Origin: GCA-002790365 sp964486645
GTDB lineage: Bacteria; Bacteroidota; Ignavibacteria; Ignavibacteriales; Ignavibacteriaceae
Reading direction: 5' to 3'
DNA: 24,901 bases
Assembly: GCA_964486645.1 (NCBI GenBank)
Contig: CAZAOG010000029.1
Span: 1-24,901, forward strand
The notes under the pieces were generated by a model, which was not told where the DNA came from, did not search any database, and saw only the letters and a list, made by a program, of their open reading frames with translations. Both the position numbers and the translations under genes were made by a program. Shown here piece after piece: positions 1 to 7,966 of the stretch (position 1 is its first letter; each line of letters starts with the position of its first letter).

Positions 1-66
1 CTGAAGCCGTCGGTTAAAGTATTGCAATTTATTTTAAGAGGCTTATGAAAAATAAGAGGGTTGTTT

Positions 67-1587
67 TTAGTGGACTAACTCGCTTAGCGAGTCTAAAAAT
101 TTTTCCTTTGTGAAAGGCTTTATTAAAAATTTATCGGCGCCTGCTTTTAAAAAGGATTCATATTTGGTTTCTACAAATTCGCTGGAAAGAACTACAATCG
201 GTCTTTTAAGCGGATCGTTTTTCTTAATGTCTTTACAAATTAACAGTCCTTGTTCCCACCTGTGGGGATTTACGTCGAATATAATAACTTTATATTCTTT
301 GTCTTTTAAGTCGTCTAAATTAAAATCTCTGAAAGTATAAGAATCAATTGAGTATTTGTTTTTCAAAAATGCGTTTAACAATTCAGGAGACTCACCCGAA
401 TCATCAACCATAAAAATTTTCGGGTTATTTGCTACTTTGGTTTCTTCTTTTTCAGCCGTTGCTTGTTCGCTTACTTTTTGCTTTGACAAAGGAACGGTGA
501 ACGTAAAAGTTGATCCAACACCTTTTATACTGTCAACCAGTAAAGAACCGCCCAGTTTTTCAACATATCTTTTTGTCAACGCAAGTCCCAGTCCGTTGCC
601 TTCGTACGTTCTTCCTATATCCAAATCTTCCTGGCTGAATGGTCTGAATAAATGCTCAACATATTCCGTAGATATTCCTATTCCGGAATCTTTAACTTTA
701 ATTAAGACCAAATCTTTTTCGGGTAGAATTGTGGTCTCAATTTCTATAAAACCTTTTTGGGTGAACTTTATAGCGTTTTCCAAAAGATTACCCATTACGT
801 TTTGTAAACATTGAACGTCTACATCAACGTAAATAGGTTGGTCGGTTAGATTAGTTTTTATGTCAAGGTTTTTTTCTTTTGCTTGTTCAGTAACGGTAAC
901 CATTGTAGACTTAAGCGTGGATATTAACTCCACTGTTTCAATATTCACTTTGTACGAACCGGATTCAAGTTGAGCAAAGTCCAGCATTTGTGATAAACTT
1001 CTGAATAATCTTTCGCTTCCGCTTTGTAAATTATCAAGATAAACTTTATCGTCGGGGTCGATTTTATCATCAAGACTTTCTTTAATCAACGAAGCATACC
1101 CGAGTATTACATTTAAGGGAGTTCTAAGTTCGTGAGAAAGTACACTGAGGAAAGTATCTTTCAGTCTTTCCAATTCTTTTGAATTGTCGTTTGCGGTTTC
1201 AACTTCTTTTTGAGCAAGCACCGATTCCGTTTTATCTTCGTGAAACATTACAATATATCCTTCCGATTCCAAGGATATATAAAACATTTTTGTTCTGAAT
1301 ATAGGAACCGTGATGTCTTTTTCTTTTAGAATGTTGTCTGTGTAATTGTCCACAAAACGCTGAGTCTTTTTTAAGAACGTTTCTTTTATTTTTTCAATAA
1401 TACCGTATCTTTTTAATTCGGTATCCTTAAAAACCGTGTAACCGGTTAATTCCGAAATATTTGTATTCCACTGAAGGGCAAAAGCCTGGTTTAAATAAAC
1501 AATTTCGCCGGATTCATTTATTACTTGAATCGGGAAATGGATTGAATTGTAGAAAACTTCGAAATATTTAGAAATTTTTTCGTCCAT
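67..1587 (-). CDS. PAS-domain hybrid sensor histidine kinase with C-terminal receiver
   Basis: A cytoplasmic hybrid histidine kinase of 506 aa with no membrane segment. Domains in order are a PAS-like sensor (about 8-125), a short coiled linker, a HisKA dimerisation domain with the H-box SHELRTPL (phospho-acceptor H152), and a HATPase_c domain. The ATPase shows the N-box around N271, the G1 box KDSGIGI (D300) and the G2 box GNGLGLAL (about 330-337). A low-complexity linker leads to a receiver domain (about 389-505) with acidic pair D395/D396, phospho-acceptor D438 and conserved K490. It has no output domain, so it must pass phosphate to an Hpt protein or another partner that is not visible here. 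The start codon overlaps the stop of the upstream GAF kinase in a TAATG junction, which implies translational coupling. Family assignment is secure. The signal sensed is unknown. Confidence 0.93.
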   Translation of the reverse strand: MDEKISKYFEVFYNSIHFPIQVINESGEIVYLNQAFALQWNTNISELTGYTVFKDTELKRYGIIEKIKETFLKKTQRFVDNYTDNILKEKDITVPIFRTKMFYISLESEGYIVMFHEDKTESVLAQKEVETANDNSKELERLKDTFLSVLSHELRTPLNVILGYASLIKESLDDKIDPDDKVYLDNLQSGSERLFRSLSQMLDFAQLESGSYKVNIETVELISTLKSTMVTVTEQAKEKNLDIKTNLTDQPIYVDVDVQCLQNVMGNLLENAIKFTQKGFIEIETTILPEKDLVLIKVKDSGIGISTEYVEHLFRPFSQEDLDIGRTYEGNGLGLALTKRYVEKLGGSLLVDSIKGVGSTFTFTVPLSKQKVSEQATAEKEETKVANNPKIFMVDDSGESPELLNAFLKNKYSIDSYTFRDFNLDDLKDKEYKVIIFDVNPHRWEQGLLICKDIKKNDPLKRPIVVLSSEFVETKYESFLKAGADKFLIKPFTKEKFLDSLSELVH

Positions 1588-2894
1588 TATAAATTATTTG
1601 GTAATGATATCTTCATTGTAGTGCCAATTTCAGAATCAATTAATTCAATTTCTCCGTTGTGTCTGTTCATTATGCTTTTGCACAGGAATAGTCCGTAACC
1701 CGGATTCATTTGGGTTGGCAGCTTAAATAAATCATCTCGTTTTTCAGATGGAATACCCGGGCCGTTATCGGCAATTAGAACATTGACCCTGTCATCTTCC
1801 GTAAATGTTTTTATTGTAATCGTAGAATCCGGTTTCGCTTCGGCTGAGTTTGTAAATACGTGAACAAGCAAATGTTCAATTTGTTCCGAATCATATTTGC
1901 AGACAGGTATCTTGTTAAACTCGCTGTTAAACGTAACCTGTGTGAATTTTTTCATAGGAGAAATGTATCTGATTACAGTTTCAATTGTTTCGTTTAAATC
2001 TCCGCTTTTTGTATTTAAAGTCAGCGCGGAAGACTCAAGCAAAGCGTGTGCATATTTTTGAATTGTTCTGATGCTGTCAATTGCAACCTTGGCTTTTAAT
2101 TTTAGTCTATCGAACAATATTGATTTTTTACCTATCGATTCATCGGAGACATCGCTTTCGCTTTTATCTATTTGCCGGTATAAACTTTCTATTTCCAGTA
2201 AAGCCATATGTACAAGCCCCTGCAATTCGTGTCCGATCTCGGAATCAATACTGGATTTTAATGTTTTTCTTTCCGCTTGTATTAACTGTATGTTTGCTTC
2301 ATTTAATGCATTATAAGCGGATATTTGTCCATCGTATAATTGGGCGTTTCTTATTGCCGTTGCCGCTTGTCCGGCTAATACTTCAAACGTATCGGTTATA
2401 TTTTGATCTTTGATTTTATGAATGCTTGTACTGTCGACATAAATAACACCGATTTTCTTCTCTTCCGTTAACAGCGGGGAACAAAGGATGGTTTGAAGTT
2501 CCAAGTTCAAAATACTTTTACTCGAATCAAGGTTCGAATCGCTTAAAGCGCCTTCAATAAATTTTGACTGTCCGTTGAAAAACACATCTTCAACAACAGT
2601 CGTGCTAATCTGAAACATAGACTCTGTCAGATTGTTGCCGTTGGCGTCAAGCCCTAATTTGTATTCAAGTTTATCAAATGCATTTTTTAAAACGATAAAT
2701 CCTCTTTCGGTCTCGGATATTTTTATTGCGTTTTTTAATACAACTTCTAATACATTATCTAATATTAAAGTACTATTAATGCTTTTTACTACGTCTAAAA
2801 TTGCCTCAAGATTTTTCAGTCTGTTGTATTTACTGCTGTCGTTGCCGTAATCTTGGTTATCTATCTGACTTTTTAATTCTGAAAATTTCATCAT
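1587..2894 (-). CDS. GAF-domain sensor histidine kinase
   Basis: A soluble 435-aa kinase. A GAF domain occupies about residues 45-185 (SETERGFIVL near its start, IGVIYVDS near its end), followed by a helical segment and a HATPase_c domain. The H-box is divergent: H222 lies in GHELQGLVH rather than the usual HELRTPL. The N-box includes N349, G1 is ADNGPGI (D376) and G2 is GYGLFL (about 399-404), so ATP binding looks intact. There is no receiver domain and no membrane segment. It is the first gene of a two-gene unit, and its stop overlaps the start of the hybrid kinase by one base. A second Met follows the first, so the start could be one codon later. Ligand and cognate regulator are unknown. 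The atypical H-box makes the phospho-acceptor less certain than the ATPase part. Confidence 0.88.
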   Translation of the reverse strand: MMKFSELKSQIDNQDYGNDSSKYNRLKNLEAILDVVKSINSTLILDNVLEVVLKNAIKISETERGFIVLKNAFDKLEYKLGLDANGNNLTESMFQISTTVVEDVFFNGQSKFIEGALSDSNLDSSKSILNLELQTILCSPLLTEEKKIGVIYVDSTSIHKIKDQNITDTFEVLAGQAATAIRNAQLYDGQISAYNALNEANIQLIQAERKTLKSSIDSEIGHELQGLVHMALLEIESLYRQIDKSESDVSDESIGKKSILFDRLKLKAKVAIDSIRTIQKYAHALLESSALTLNTKSGDLNETIETVIRYISPMKKFTQVTFNSEFNKIPVCKYDSEQIEHLLVHVFTNSAEAKPDSTITIKTFTEDDRVNVLIADNGPGIPSEKRDDLFKLPTQMNPGYGLFLCKSIMNRHNGEIELIDSEIGTTMKISLPNNL

Positions 2895-2972
2895 GTAGGT
2901 TAAAATATAAAAATAAATTAGAATGTAAAGTTAATCATTTACATTCTTATAATAAAAAAGAGCTTTTTAAAT

Positions 2973-3066
2973 ACTTCTGAAAAATTTATTTTCAGTCATA
3001 CCGAATCTGCCTGAGTGCAAGTTCTAAATGACAAGAATCATTTTAATTAAAAAAATTTTCAGAAGT
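2973..3066. repeat. REP-like element bounded by an 11-bp inverted repeat
   Basis: ACTTCTGAAAA (2973-2983) is exactly inverted at 3056-3066. Inside it are a smaller inverted pair GTCAT/ATGAC (2995-2999 and 3028-3032) and a hairpin GAATCTGC/GCAAGTTC (3003-3010 and 3017-3024) with a two-base internal mismatch. It lies in the gap between the TPR gene and the GAF kinase gene. Nested palindromes of this kind resemble REP elements, and it could also work as a transcript-end structure. No other copy was seen in the window. Confidence 0.5.
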
Positions 3067-3108
3067 TTCTTTTATAAGTTTTTAAAAAATTATTTAAGGA
3101 AAAAAATA

Positions 3109-4344
3109 TTATCCGGTTTTGGGAATATCGGATTTTACTTTATAAACCATCTCCGTCATCTTAAGCTGTTTAAACTCATTCAAGGCGGAATTCAAATGCT
3201 TCTTAGCTTTTTTAGTTTTCTTCATATCCTTATATAGAAGACCTAATTCGTAATTGGTTTCCGCTAAGTTTAATGAGTTCTCCAGTTCCGTATTTATTCG
3301 AATACTTGTCAGGAAATGATTTTCGGACAGATTATAATTACCCAAGAATTTTTCAATTATGCCTTTAATCTTGTAAATATCGGCAACAGACAGCCTGTCA
3401 TTAATTTTAAATGCAATTTCCATTGCTTTATCGGCAAAAACATTTGCAAGCGAGTAATCATTCAGTTTTGTATAAATTAAGGCTTTGTTAAGCAGTGCAA
3501 CGCACATCGGGTTTAACACATCGGCTTTTTGAGAAAACACAAAACTTTTATCAAAGGATTTTAACGCAAGTTTATATTCGCCTTTTTGTAGATGCAAAAC
3601 ACCGATGTTTCCGGTTACTTCGGCAATTCTTCTAAGATTATTTTCTTTTTCAAAAATAAATAAAGCTCTTTGATAATAGTTATATGCCTCGTCGTAGTTC
3701 TGGAGAATATTATTAAGTACGCCCAAATTCATCTCCAGCATACCGTAAATTGTTTTATCTTTTTTAGGATTTAAAAAACTCAAACTGAATTCAAAATGTT
3801 TTTTGGCAATTTGAAAGTTGCCTTTATCTCCGTAAATTGTTCCGAGCAGGTTCTCGCATTTTGCTATTCCTTTGTAATCATTTAGCTCCTGAAAAACCTT
3901 ATTGGCTTTTAGAATATGACTTTTGCTGTTCACCCAGTCGGCTTGTCGGCTGTATATTTCACCGAGTGCCAATTGCGAATAAGCGGCAACACCTTTATAC
4001 GTGGTTTTTTCTTCCGAAAAAGAAATTAAATTTTTAAATAAAGAAACTGCAGAATCAAGCTCGCCTTTTTGAGTTGATATATCACCCAAAAACAAAAAAA
4101 GCTCAATTAACTTTAAATCGGTTAATTTGCTTTTTGCAAATGTTATTAAAAATTCTATGTAGGAATTGTAATCAGAGGATGAAAGGAGTTTTTGTTTAAT
4201 CTGCTTGTCTAATGTTGAAGTAATAGAAGACACTCTCTTCCTTCTGTTTGTTTTTTCTTCGGATAAAAGTTTTCTGTACTCGTTAAAACTTTTCCGATCC
4301 AGATATTCAGAGAGTATCTTCTCTATTGCATCAACATTTTTCAA
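3109..4344 (-). CDS. TPR-repeat protein, array copy 1
   Basis: A 411-aa cytoplasmic protein with no signal peptide or membrane helix, made almost entirely of tetratricopeptide-like helical pairs. Examples are AYSQLALGEIYSRQADW, AKCENLLGTIYGDKGNF, EMNLGVLNNILQNYDEAYNY and VTGNIGVLHLQKGEYKLA. The N-terminal 60 residues are a charged helical region (IEKILSEYLDRKSFNEYRKLL) shared with the paralogues at 6057-7295 and 8157-9392. The copy at 6057-7295 is the closer relative, with long identical stretches such as LNPMCVALLNKALIYT. No DNA-binding, catalytic or kinase domain is visible, so a protein-binding role is the only safe inference. The start is a TTG, with an in-frame stop just before it. It sits 66 bases after a lipoprotein gene and is probably co-transcribed with it. 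Confidence 0.85.
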   Translation of the reverse strand: MKNVDAIEKILSEYLDRKSFNEYRKLLSEEKTNRRKRVSSITSTLDKQIKQKLLSSSDYNSYIEFLITFAKSKLTDLKLIELFLFLGDISTQKGELDSAVSLFKNLISFSEEKTTYKGVAAYSQLALGEIYSRQADWVNSKSHILKANKVFQELNDYKGIAKCENLLGTIYGDKGNFQIAKKHFEFSLSFLNPKKDKTIYGMLEMNLGVLNNILQNYDEAYNYYQRALFIFEKENNLRRIAEVTGNIGVLHLQKGEYKLALKSFDKSFVFSQKADVLNPMCVALLNKALIYTKLNDYSLANVFADKAMEIAFKINDRLSVADIYKIKGIIEKFLGNYNLSENHFLTSIRINTELENSLNLAETNYELGLLYKDMKKTKKAKKHLNSALNEFKQLKMTEMVYKVKSDIPKTG

Positions 4345-4410
4345 TTATTTTGTCTCACAATCTTTACTTAAAACATATTATATATATGCTTATTAAAATA
4401 TGGAATTATA

Positions 4411-4950
4411 TTATTTTGCCCAACCGTATCTTGAGAAATGATCAAGACGTGCATTTACTACATAAAGGTTACCGTCTCTGATACCGGATGCATCGTTGTT
4501 TACGGTAGACATACCGCCTTTTTTACTGACATAAACAAAGCTTGCATTGTTACCGTTCAAATTCAACCCGCTTACTTCTGCGTTGAATATTAACGGTTTG
4601 TCAAATGTTCCGCTCGGACCAAAATCAAAGCTGGCTGTTTTTTTGCGGAGTTTTATGGTAATTTTTCTTGTACCTTCAAAAGCACCGGCAGGAATTACCA
4701 AAGAACCTTCAACTTTAATTTTACCGCCTTTAAGTGTTCCTTCAAACTCAATTGTACCGCCCTTTTCACCGTTGATTTTTTCGGATGCCTTAATTGATTT
4801 ATCAAGAGAAGAAACTGGTAAATCGATTAATGTTAAGCCCTGCTGTTGTTGAATATTTTGTTGTGTTGGCCCCACAAGTGAAGACTGATCTGAACAACCG
4901 GCTAAGATTAGTCCAAAAGCAACAAAGGAAAAAAGAATTAAACGTTTCAT
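4411..4950 (-). CDS. ZU5-like lipoprotein with HFSRYGWAK tail, array copy 1
   Basis: A 179-aa exported lipoprotein. The signal peptide MKRLILFSFVAFGLILAGC ends in a clear lipobox with lipidated C19, followed by SDQSSLVGPTQ. Ser after the Cys does not suggest inner-membrane retention, although that rule is established mainly in enterobacteria. After a short linker comes a beta-rich domain with GGTIEFEGTL, LVIPAGAFEG, FGPSGTFDKPL and SGLNLNG, ending in LDHFSRYGWAK. The IPAGAF and FGPSG..F.KPL signatures resemble the ZU5 fold, an inference from motifs. Three paralogues lie upstream in the same array, all with the Cys at residue 19 and the same tail. It is preceded by the best sigma-54-type promoter of the set and is followed by a TPR gene. 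The function is unknown. Confidence 0.87.
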   Translation of the reverse strand: MKRLILFSFVAFGLILAGCSDQSSLVGPTQQNIQQQQGLTLIDLPVSSLDKSIKASEKINGEKGGTIEFEGTLKGGKIKVEGSLVIPAGAFEGTRKITIKLRKKTASFDFGPSGTFDKPLIFNAEVSGLNLNGNNASFVYVSKKGGMSTVNNDASGIRDGNLYVVNARLDHFSRYGWAK

Positions 4951-5024
4951 AATAGCACCTCGTTAAGTTGATTTGAAAATAGTTTATTGAAAATTTAATT
5001 TTCTTATAAAGCTGCTCTTAAATA

Positions 5025-5041
5025 TGCAAGTAATATGCCAA
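5025..5041 (-). promoter_or_regulatory. Sigma-54-type -24/-12 promoter of lipoprotein copy 1
   Basis: Read on the minus strand the site is TTGGCATATTACTTGCA. It has TGGC at -24 and TTGCA at -12, with exactly 10 bases between GG and GC, which matches the sigma-54 consensus TGGCAYR-N4-TTGCW. The predicted start is near 5014, giving a leader of about 64 bases before the ATG at 4950. This is the strongest match of the four. Confidence 0.75.
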
Positions 5042-5090
5042 AAAAAAATGTTTGTTTTTTTTCTGTTTTCAAACTATTTAAAAAACGAGG

Positions 5091-5122
5091 AGGTAAATTT
5101 TACCGATTTTCACAGGTAATAA
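5091..5122. promoter_or_regulatory. Putative activator binding region upstream of lipoprotein copy 1
   Basis: It holds an imperfect version of the palindrome (GGTAAA-T-TTTACC, 5092-5104) and a perfect half-site ACAGGTAATAA at 5112-5122. The palindrome centre is about 84 bases before the predicted start of the sigma-54 promoter, a usual place for a bacterial enhancer-binding protein. The same 11-mer occurs upstream of two sister genes. Confidence 0.55.
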
Positions 5123-5149
5123 AGACTGATTGTAAAATTTTTTTACACT

Positions 5150-5189
5150 TATAAATTATCCTGTTTCTTTCAAAACAGGATAATTTATA
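5150..5189. terminator. 17-bp perfect hairpin after lipoprotein copy 2
   Basis: The arms are 5150-5166 and 5173-5189 (core ATTATCCTGTTT and its complement), separated by a 6-base loop. It lies 45 bases past the stop of the lipoprotein at 5234-5788 and upstream of the activator site of the next unit. That position would insulate the two. The minus-strand side has no immediate U-tract, so it may be a factor-dependent end or an mRNA 3' protector rather than a classic intrinsic terminator. Confidence 0.5.
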
Positions 5190-5233
5190 TTTTATTTATG
5201 AGGTGCTTTATTGTTTTTTGCTGTAATTTATTT

Positions 5234-5788
5234 TTATTTAGCCCAATTATATCTTGAAAAATGTGATAAATTCGCATTGGTAACTGATAATATGCCCGAT
5301 TCCGTATCTACATTTACGTTATCGTATGAAATTAGAGAGAAATCGCCGTTCGGTGCCGTGTAACCGAATACCACGTCCTCAGGATTTATAGATGTTAAAT
5401 CCAATCCGGAAATTGTCATTGTAAAGGACAGGGGTTTATTAAATGTTGTAGGACTTGGACCGAAATCAAAGCTCGCGGTATTGTCATCCAATTTTGCAGA
5501 AATATTCATTGTTCCTTCAAAAGCTCCGGCAGGAATATTAAGATTGCCTTGAAGCGTAACATTACCGCCGTTTAAATTTCCTTTAATTTCTATTGTTCCG
5601 CCTACGGAACCGTCAATATCTTTATTTACGGTAATTTGTTTATTTAATGTACCTAAGTTTAAAGAAATCGGAGTTTTGTTCATTTGTTGAGTAATTTTTT
5701 GCGTTGGTCCAACAAGCGAAGACTGATCCGAACAGCCTGCAAAGAATAAACCTATTGCTAAAAATGTTGTTACCACGATGCGTTTCAT
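5234..5788 (-). CDS. ZU5-like lipoprotein, array copy 2 (no TPR partner)
   Basis: A 184-aa lipoprotein with signal peptide MKRIVVTTFLAIGLFFAGC (lipidated C19), then SDQSSLVGPTQK. The beta domain carries GGTIEIKGNL, LNIPAGAFEG, FGPSPTTFNKPL, SGLDLTSINPEDVVFGY and the tail LSHFSRYNWAK. The region before the domain differs from its sisters (ITVNKDIDGSVGG). Unlike the other three it is not followed by a TPR gene. A strong hairpin at 5150-5189 and the regulatory region of the next lipoprotein come directly after it. It has its own sigma-54-type promoter and a perfect palindrome upstream. It may be a copy that lost its TPR gene, or a duplicate of the lipoprotein alone. The function is unknown. Confidence 0.86.
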   Translation of the reverse strand: MKRIVVTTFLAIGLFFAGCSDQSSLVGPTQKITQQMNKTPISLNLGTLNKQITVNKDIDGSVGGTIEIKGNLNGGNVTLQGNLNIPAGAFEGTMNISAKLDDNTASFDFGPSPTTFNKPLSFTMTISGLDLTSINPEDVVFGYTAPNGDFSLISYDNVNVDTESGILSVTNANLSHFSRYNWAK

Positions 5789-5851
5789 AATATATTCCTC
5801 AATTTTTATTTATTTCAAATTCTCATTTTATCAAAAGAACATGTGCATAAT

Positions 5852-5868
5852 TACAAGCATTGTGCCAA
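5852..5868 (-). promoter_or_regulatory. Sigma-54-type promoter of lipoprotein copy 2
   Basis: The minus strand reads TTGGCACAATGCTTGTA. The -24 TGGCAC is a perfect match. The -12 is TTGTA instead of TTGCA, with the required 10 bases between GG and GT. The predicted start is near 5841, about 53 bases before the ATG at 5788. Confidence 0.62.
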
Positions 5869-5917
5869 ATACAAAGTTTTGTTTTTGGTTTATATTGAAG
5901 GTTTTTTAAAAAGAAAA

Positions 5918-5936
5918 ACAGGTAATTATTACCTGT
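5918..5936. promoter_or_regulatory. Perfect palindromic activator site upstream of lipoprotein copy 2
   Basis: ACAGGTAATTATTACCTGT is a perfect 9-bp palindrome around one central base. Its centre is about 86 bases upstream of the predicted sigma-54 start, almost the same distance as in copy 1. It contains the 11-mer ACAGGTAATAA on the minus strand. The most likely reading is a dimeric enhancer-binding-protein site. Confidence 0.62.
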
Positions 5937-6056
5937 CTTTTGTTTTACGTTTAAAAGTGTTAAAATATTTTACACTTTATTTGCACTAATTATTTTTGTT
6001 TTTTATGAATTCGGGGAAAGAATTAAATATTGGAAAGTTAAATAACGCGGTTTGAT

Positions 6057-7295
6057 TTAGCTTATTGAACTCAGTTCTTTTTTAATTTCTTTTATTTTAT
6101 CTTTTATTTTAAGTGAAGTGTATAAATCCAACGACTTTTTAAAGTTATTTTTGCTTTTTTCCTTATCATTCATTTTTTTGAACATTAAACCCAATTCAAA
6201 TAATGTTTCAGCCCGGTTAAGTGTATTTTCTAATTCAATATTCAAACGCAGACTTGTGTTCAAATGATTTTCCGCCAAAACATAATTGTTCAAGTTGCTT
6301 TCAATAATACCTTTTATTTTGAATATATCGGCCACAGAGAGTCTGTCGTTTATTTTATAAGCTATTTCCATAGCTTTATCGGCAAATACATTTGCAAGCT
6401 TAAAATCGCCCAAATTTGTATAAATTAAGGCTTTGTTCAGCAATGCAACACACATTGGATTTAGAACATCCGCTTTTTGAGCGTATGAAAAACTCTTGTC
6501 AAACTCTTTAAGGGCTAAATTATAATTTCCTTTTTGAAGGTAGAGAACGCCAATATTTCCCCTTACTTCGGCTATTCGTCTGTAGTTTTTTTCCTTTTCA
6601 AAAATAATAAGTGCTCTCTGGTAATAATTATATGCCTCATCGTAGTTTTGGAGAATGTTATTTACAACACCCAAATTTGTTTCGATCATCCCGTAAATTG
6701 TTTTATCTTTTTTAGGACTTAAATAACTTAAGCTCGAATCGAAATGCTTATGAGCTTTGTTCAAACTTCCTTTATCGCCGTAAATTGTACCCATTAAATT
6801 CTCGCATTTTGCTAATCCCTGGTAGTCGTTTTGTAATTTGTATATCTTTTTTGCTCGATTTATATATTTTCTGCTTTTTTCCCATTCTGCTTGCCGGCTG
6901 TAAATATCGCCCAACGACATTAAAGCAAAAGCCAGCACGTTCTTGTATTTTACCTTTTTAACACTGAAGTCCACCAATTTATTGAATATTCGGGCGGAAA
7001 CATTTAGTTCGCCTTTTATGGTTGAGACTTCGCCTAAGAAAAGCAGCAGTTCTAAATATTTTGCACTAGATAGATTTTGTTCTGAAAATGATAGTAAGAA
7101 TTCGATATAAGTATTATAATCCGACGAAGAATTAATTTCACTTTTTATACTAATTTCTTTTAACTTCTTTTTTACGTCCTCTTTTTGTTTATCGGACTTT
7201 TTAATATTAGATAAAAGTTTCTTATACTCCCCATATCGTTTACTATCAAAATATTCTTTTAAAATCTTCTCAATTTCCGAGATATTGTCCAGCAA
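6057..7295 (-). CDS. TPR-repeat protein, array copy 2
   Basis: A 412-aa soluble protein, the closest relative of the TPR protein at 3109-4344, with the same plan. A charged N-terminal helix (IEKILKEYFDSKRYGEYKKLL) is followed by a run of TPR-like pairs including ALMSLGDIYSRQAEW, AKCENLMGTIYGDKGSL, ETNLGVVNNILQNYDEAYNY, VRGNIGVLYLQKGNY and LFELGLMFKKMND. The C-terminus is Lys-rich (KIKDKIKEIKKELSS). There is no signal peptide, so it stays in the cytoplasm while its operon partner is exported. The start codon is TTG, with a GGAAG Shine-Dalgarno-like site about eight bases upstream that supports it. It begins 52 bases after the lipoprotein gene at 7348-7914. It probably serves as a scaffold or binding protein, but its partner is unknown. 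Confidence 0.86.
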   Translation of the reverse strand: MLDNISEIEKILKEYFDSKRYGEYKKLLSNIKKSDKQKEDVKKKLKEISIKSEINSSSDYNTYIEFLLSFSEQNLSSAKYLELLLFLGEVSTIKGELNVSARIFNKLVDFSVKKVKYKNVLAFALMSLGDIYSRQAEWEKSRKYINRAKKIYKLQNDYQGLAKCENLMGTIYGDKGSLNKAHKHFDSSLSYLSPKKDKTIYGMIETNLGVVNNILQNYDEAYNYYQRALIIFEKEKNYRRIAEVRGNIGVLYLQKGNYNLALKEFDKSFSYAQKADVLNPMCVALLNKALIYTNLGDFKLANVFADKAMEIAYKINDRLSVADIFKIKGIIESNLNNYVLAENHLNTSLRLNIELENTLNRAETLFELGLMFKKMNDKEKSKNNFKKSLDLYTSLKIKDKIKEIKKELSSIS

Positions 7296-7347
7296 TTTAA
7301 TCTTCCTTAAAAAAATTATTTTACATCAAAAATAGAAATAAAATTTA

Positions 7348-7914
7348 TTACTTTGCCCAATTGTATCTTGAAAAATGATTTAATTGAGCTTTTTTAACTT
7401 TTAGTTCACCTTCTTTAATATCAACTTTAATTTTATTATAAACAACCTGTATAAAATTTCCGTTTTCATCAACTAATCCAAATTTTACATTTTCCGGGTC
7501 GACACCGTTTAAATCCAATCCTTTTATTTCAGCGGTAAGAAGAAGAGGTTTATTAAAAACCGCACCGCTTGGGCCAAAAATAAATCCGGCATACTTTTTA
7601 TCAAGTCTTATTGTAAACTTCATTTTGCCGGAAAAAGCTCCGGCAGGAATTACAAGTTTACCTTCATATTTAACACCGGCTTTTAACTTGCCTTCAATTT
7701 CCAAAGTTCCGCCTTTGGCTCCGTCTATCAGAGACTTTACCTTCTTTCTTTTATCTAAAGATGATATAGGCAATTTAATTAGAGTTGGTGTGTCTTGCTG
7801 AGATGCAATTTTTGCCAGGTCTGAATTTTGGGGATTCACAATTGAGTTATTGTCAGAGCAACCGGTATACAACAAGCCAACAAACAAAAACGAAAATAAT
7901 AACAATCGTTTCAT
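7348..7914 (-). CDS. ZU5-like lipoprotein, array copy 3
   Basis: A 188-aa lipoprotein with signal peptide MKRLLLFSFLFVGLLYTGC (lipidated C19), then SDNNSIVNPQN. The domain carries GGTLEIEGKL, LVIPAGAFSG, FIFGPSGAVFNKPL, KGLDLNGVDPENVKFGL and the tail LNHFSRYNWAK. A segment before the domain, LISSLDK-like followed by KKVKSLIDGAKGG, matches the copy at 9444-10010. It has a good Shine-Dalgarno site (AAGGAG) close to the ATG and a short predicted leader. Its sigma-54-type promoter has a GT at -12, and the palindromic activator site of its sisters was not found upstream, so its control may differ. A TPR gene follows after 52 bases. The function is unknown. Confidence 0.87.
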   Translation of the reverse strand: MKRLLLFSFLFVGLLYTGCSDNNSIVNPQNSDLAKIASQQDTPTLIKLPISSLDKRKKVKSLIDGAKGGTLEIEGKLKAGVKYEGKLVIPAGAFSGKMKFTIRLDKKYAGFIFGPSGAVFNKPLLLTAEIKGLDLNGVDPENVKFGLVDENGNFIQVVYNKIKVDIKEGELKVKKAQLNHFSRYNWAK

Positions 7915-7949
7915 GTTTAGCTCCTTTTTATTAATGGGATTTACATGCT

Positions 7950-7966
7950 AACAATTATTTGACCAA
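7950..7966 (-). promoter_or_regulatory. Weaker sigma-54-type promoter of lipoprotein copy 3
   Basis: The minus strand reads TTGGTCAAATAATTGTT. It has GG at -24 and TTGT at -12 with 10 bases between, but departs from the consensus at several other positions. The predicted start near 7939 leaves only about 25 bases before the ATG. It is supported mainly by the matching position of better promoters in the sister units. Confidence 0.42.

Noticed and set aside
1..66. Terminator after the PAS hybrid kinase (CTTAT/ATAAG near 36-58)
   Set aside because: The stem is only 5 bp and AT-rich, and the region is cut off by the window edge.
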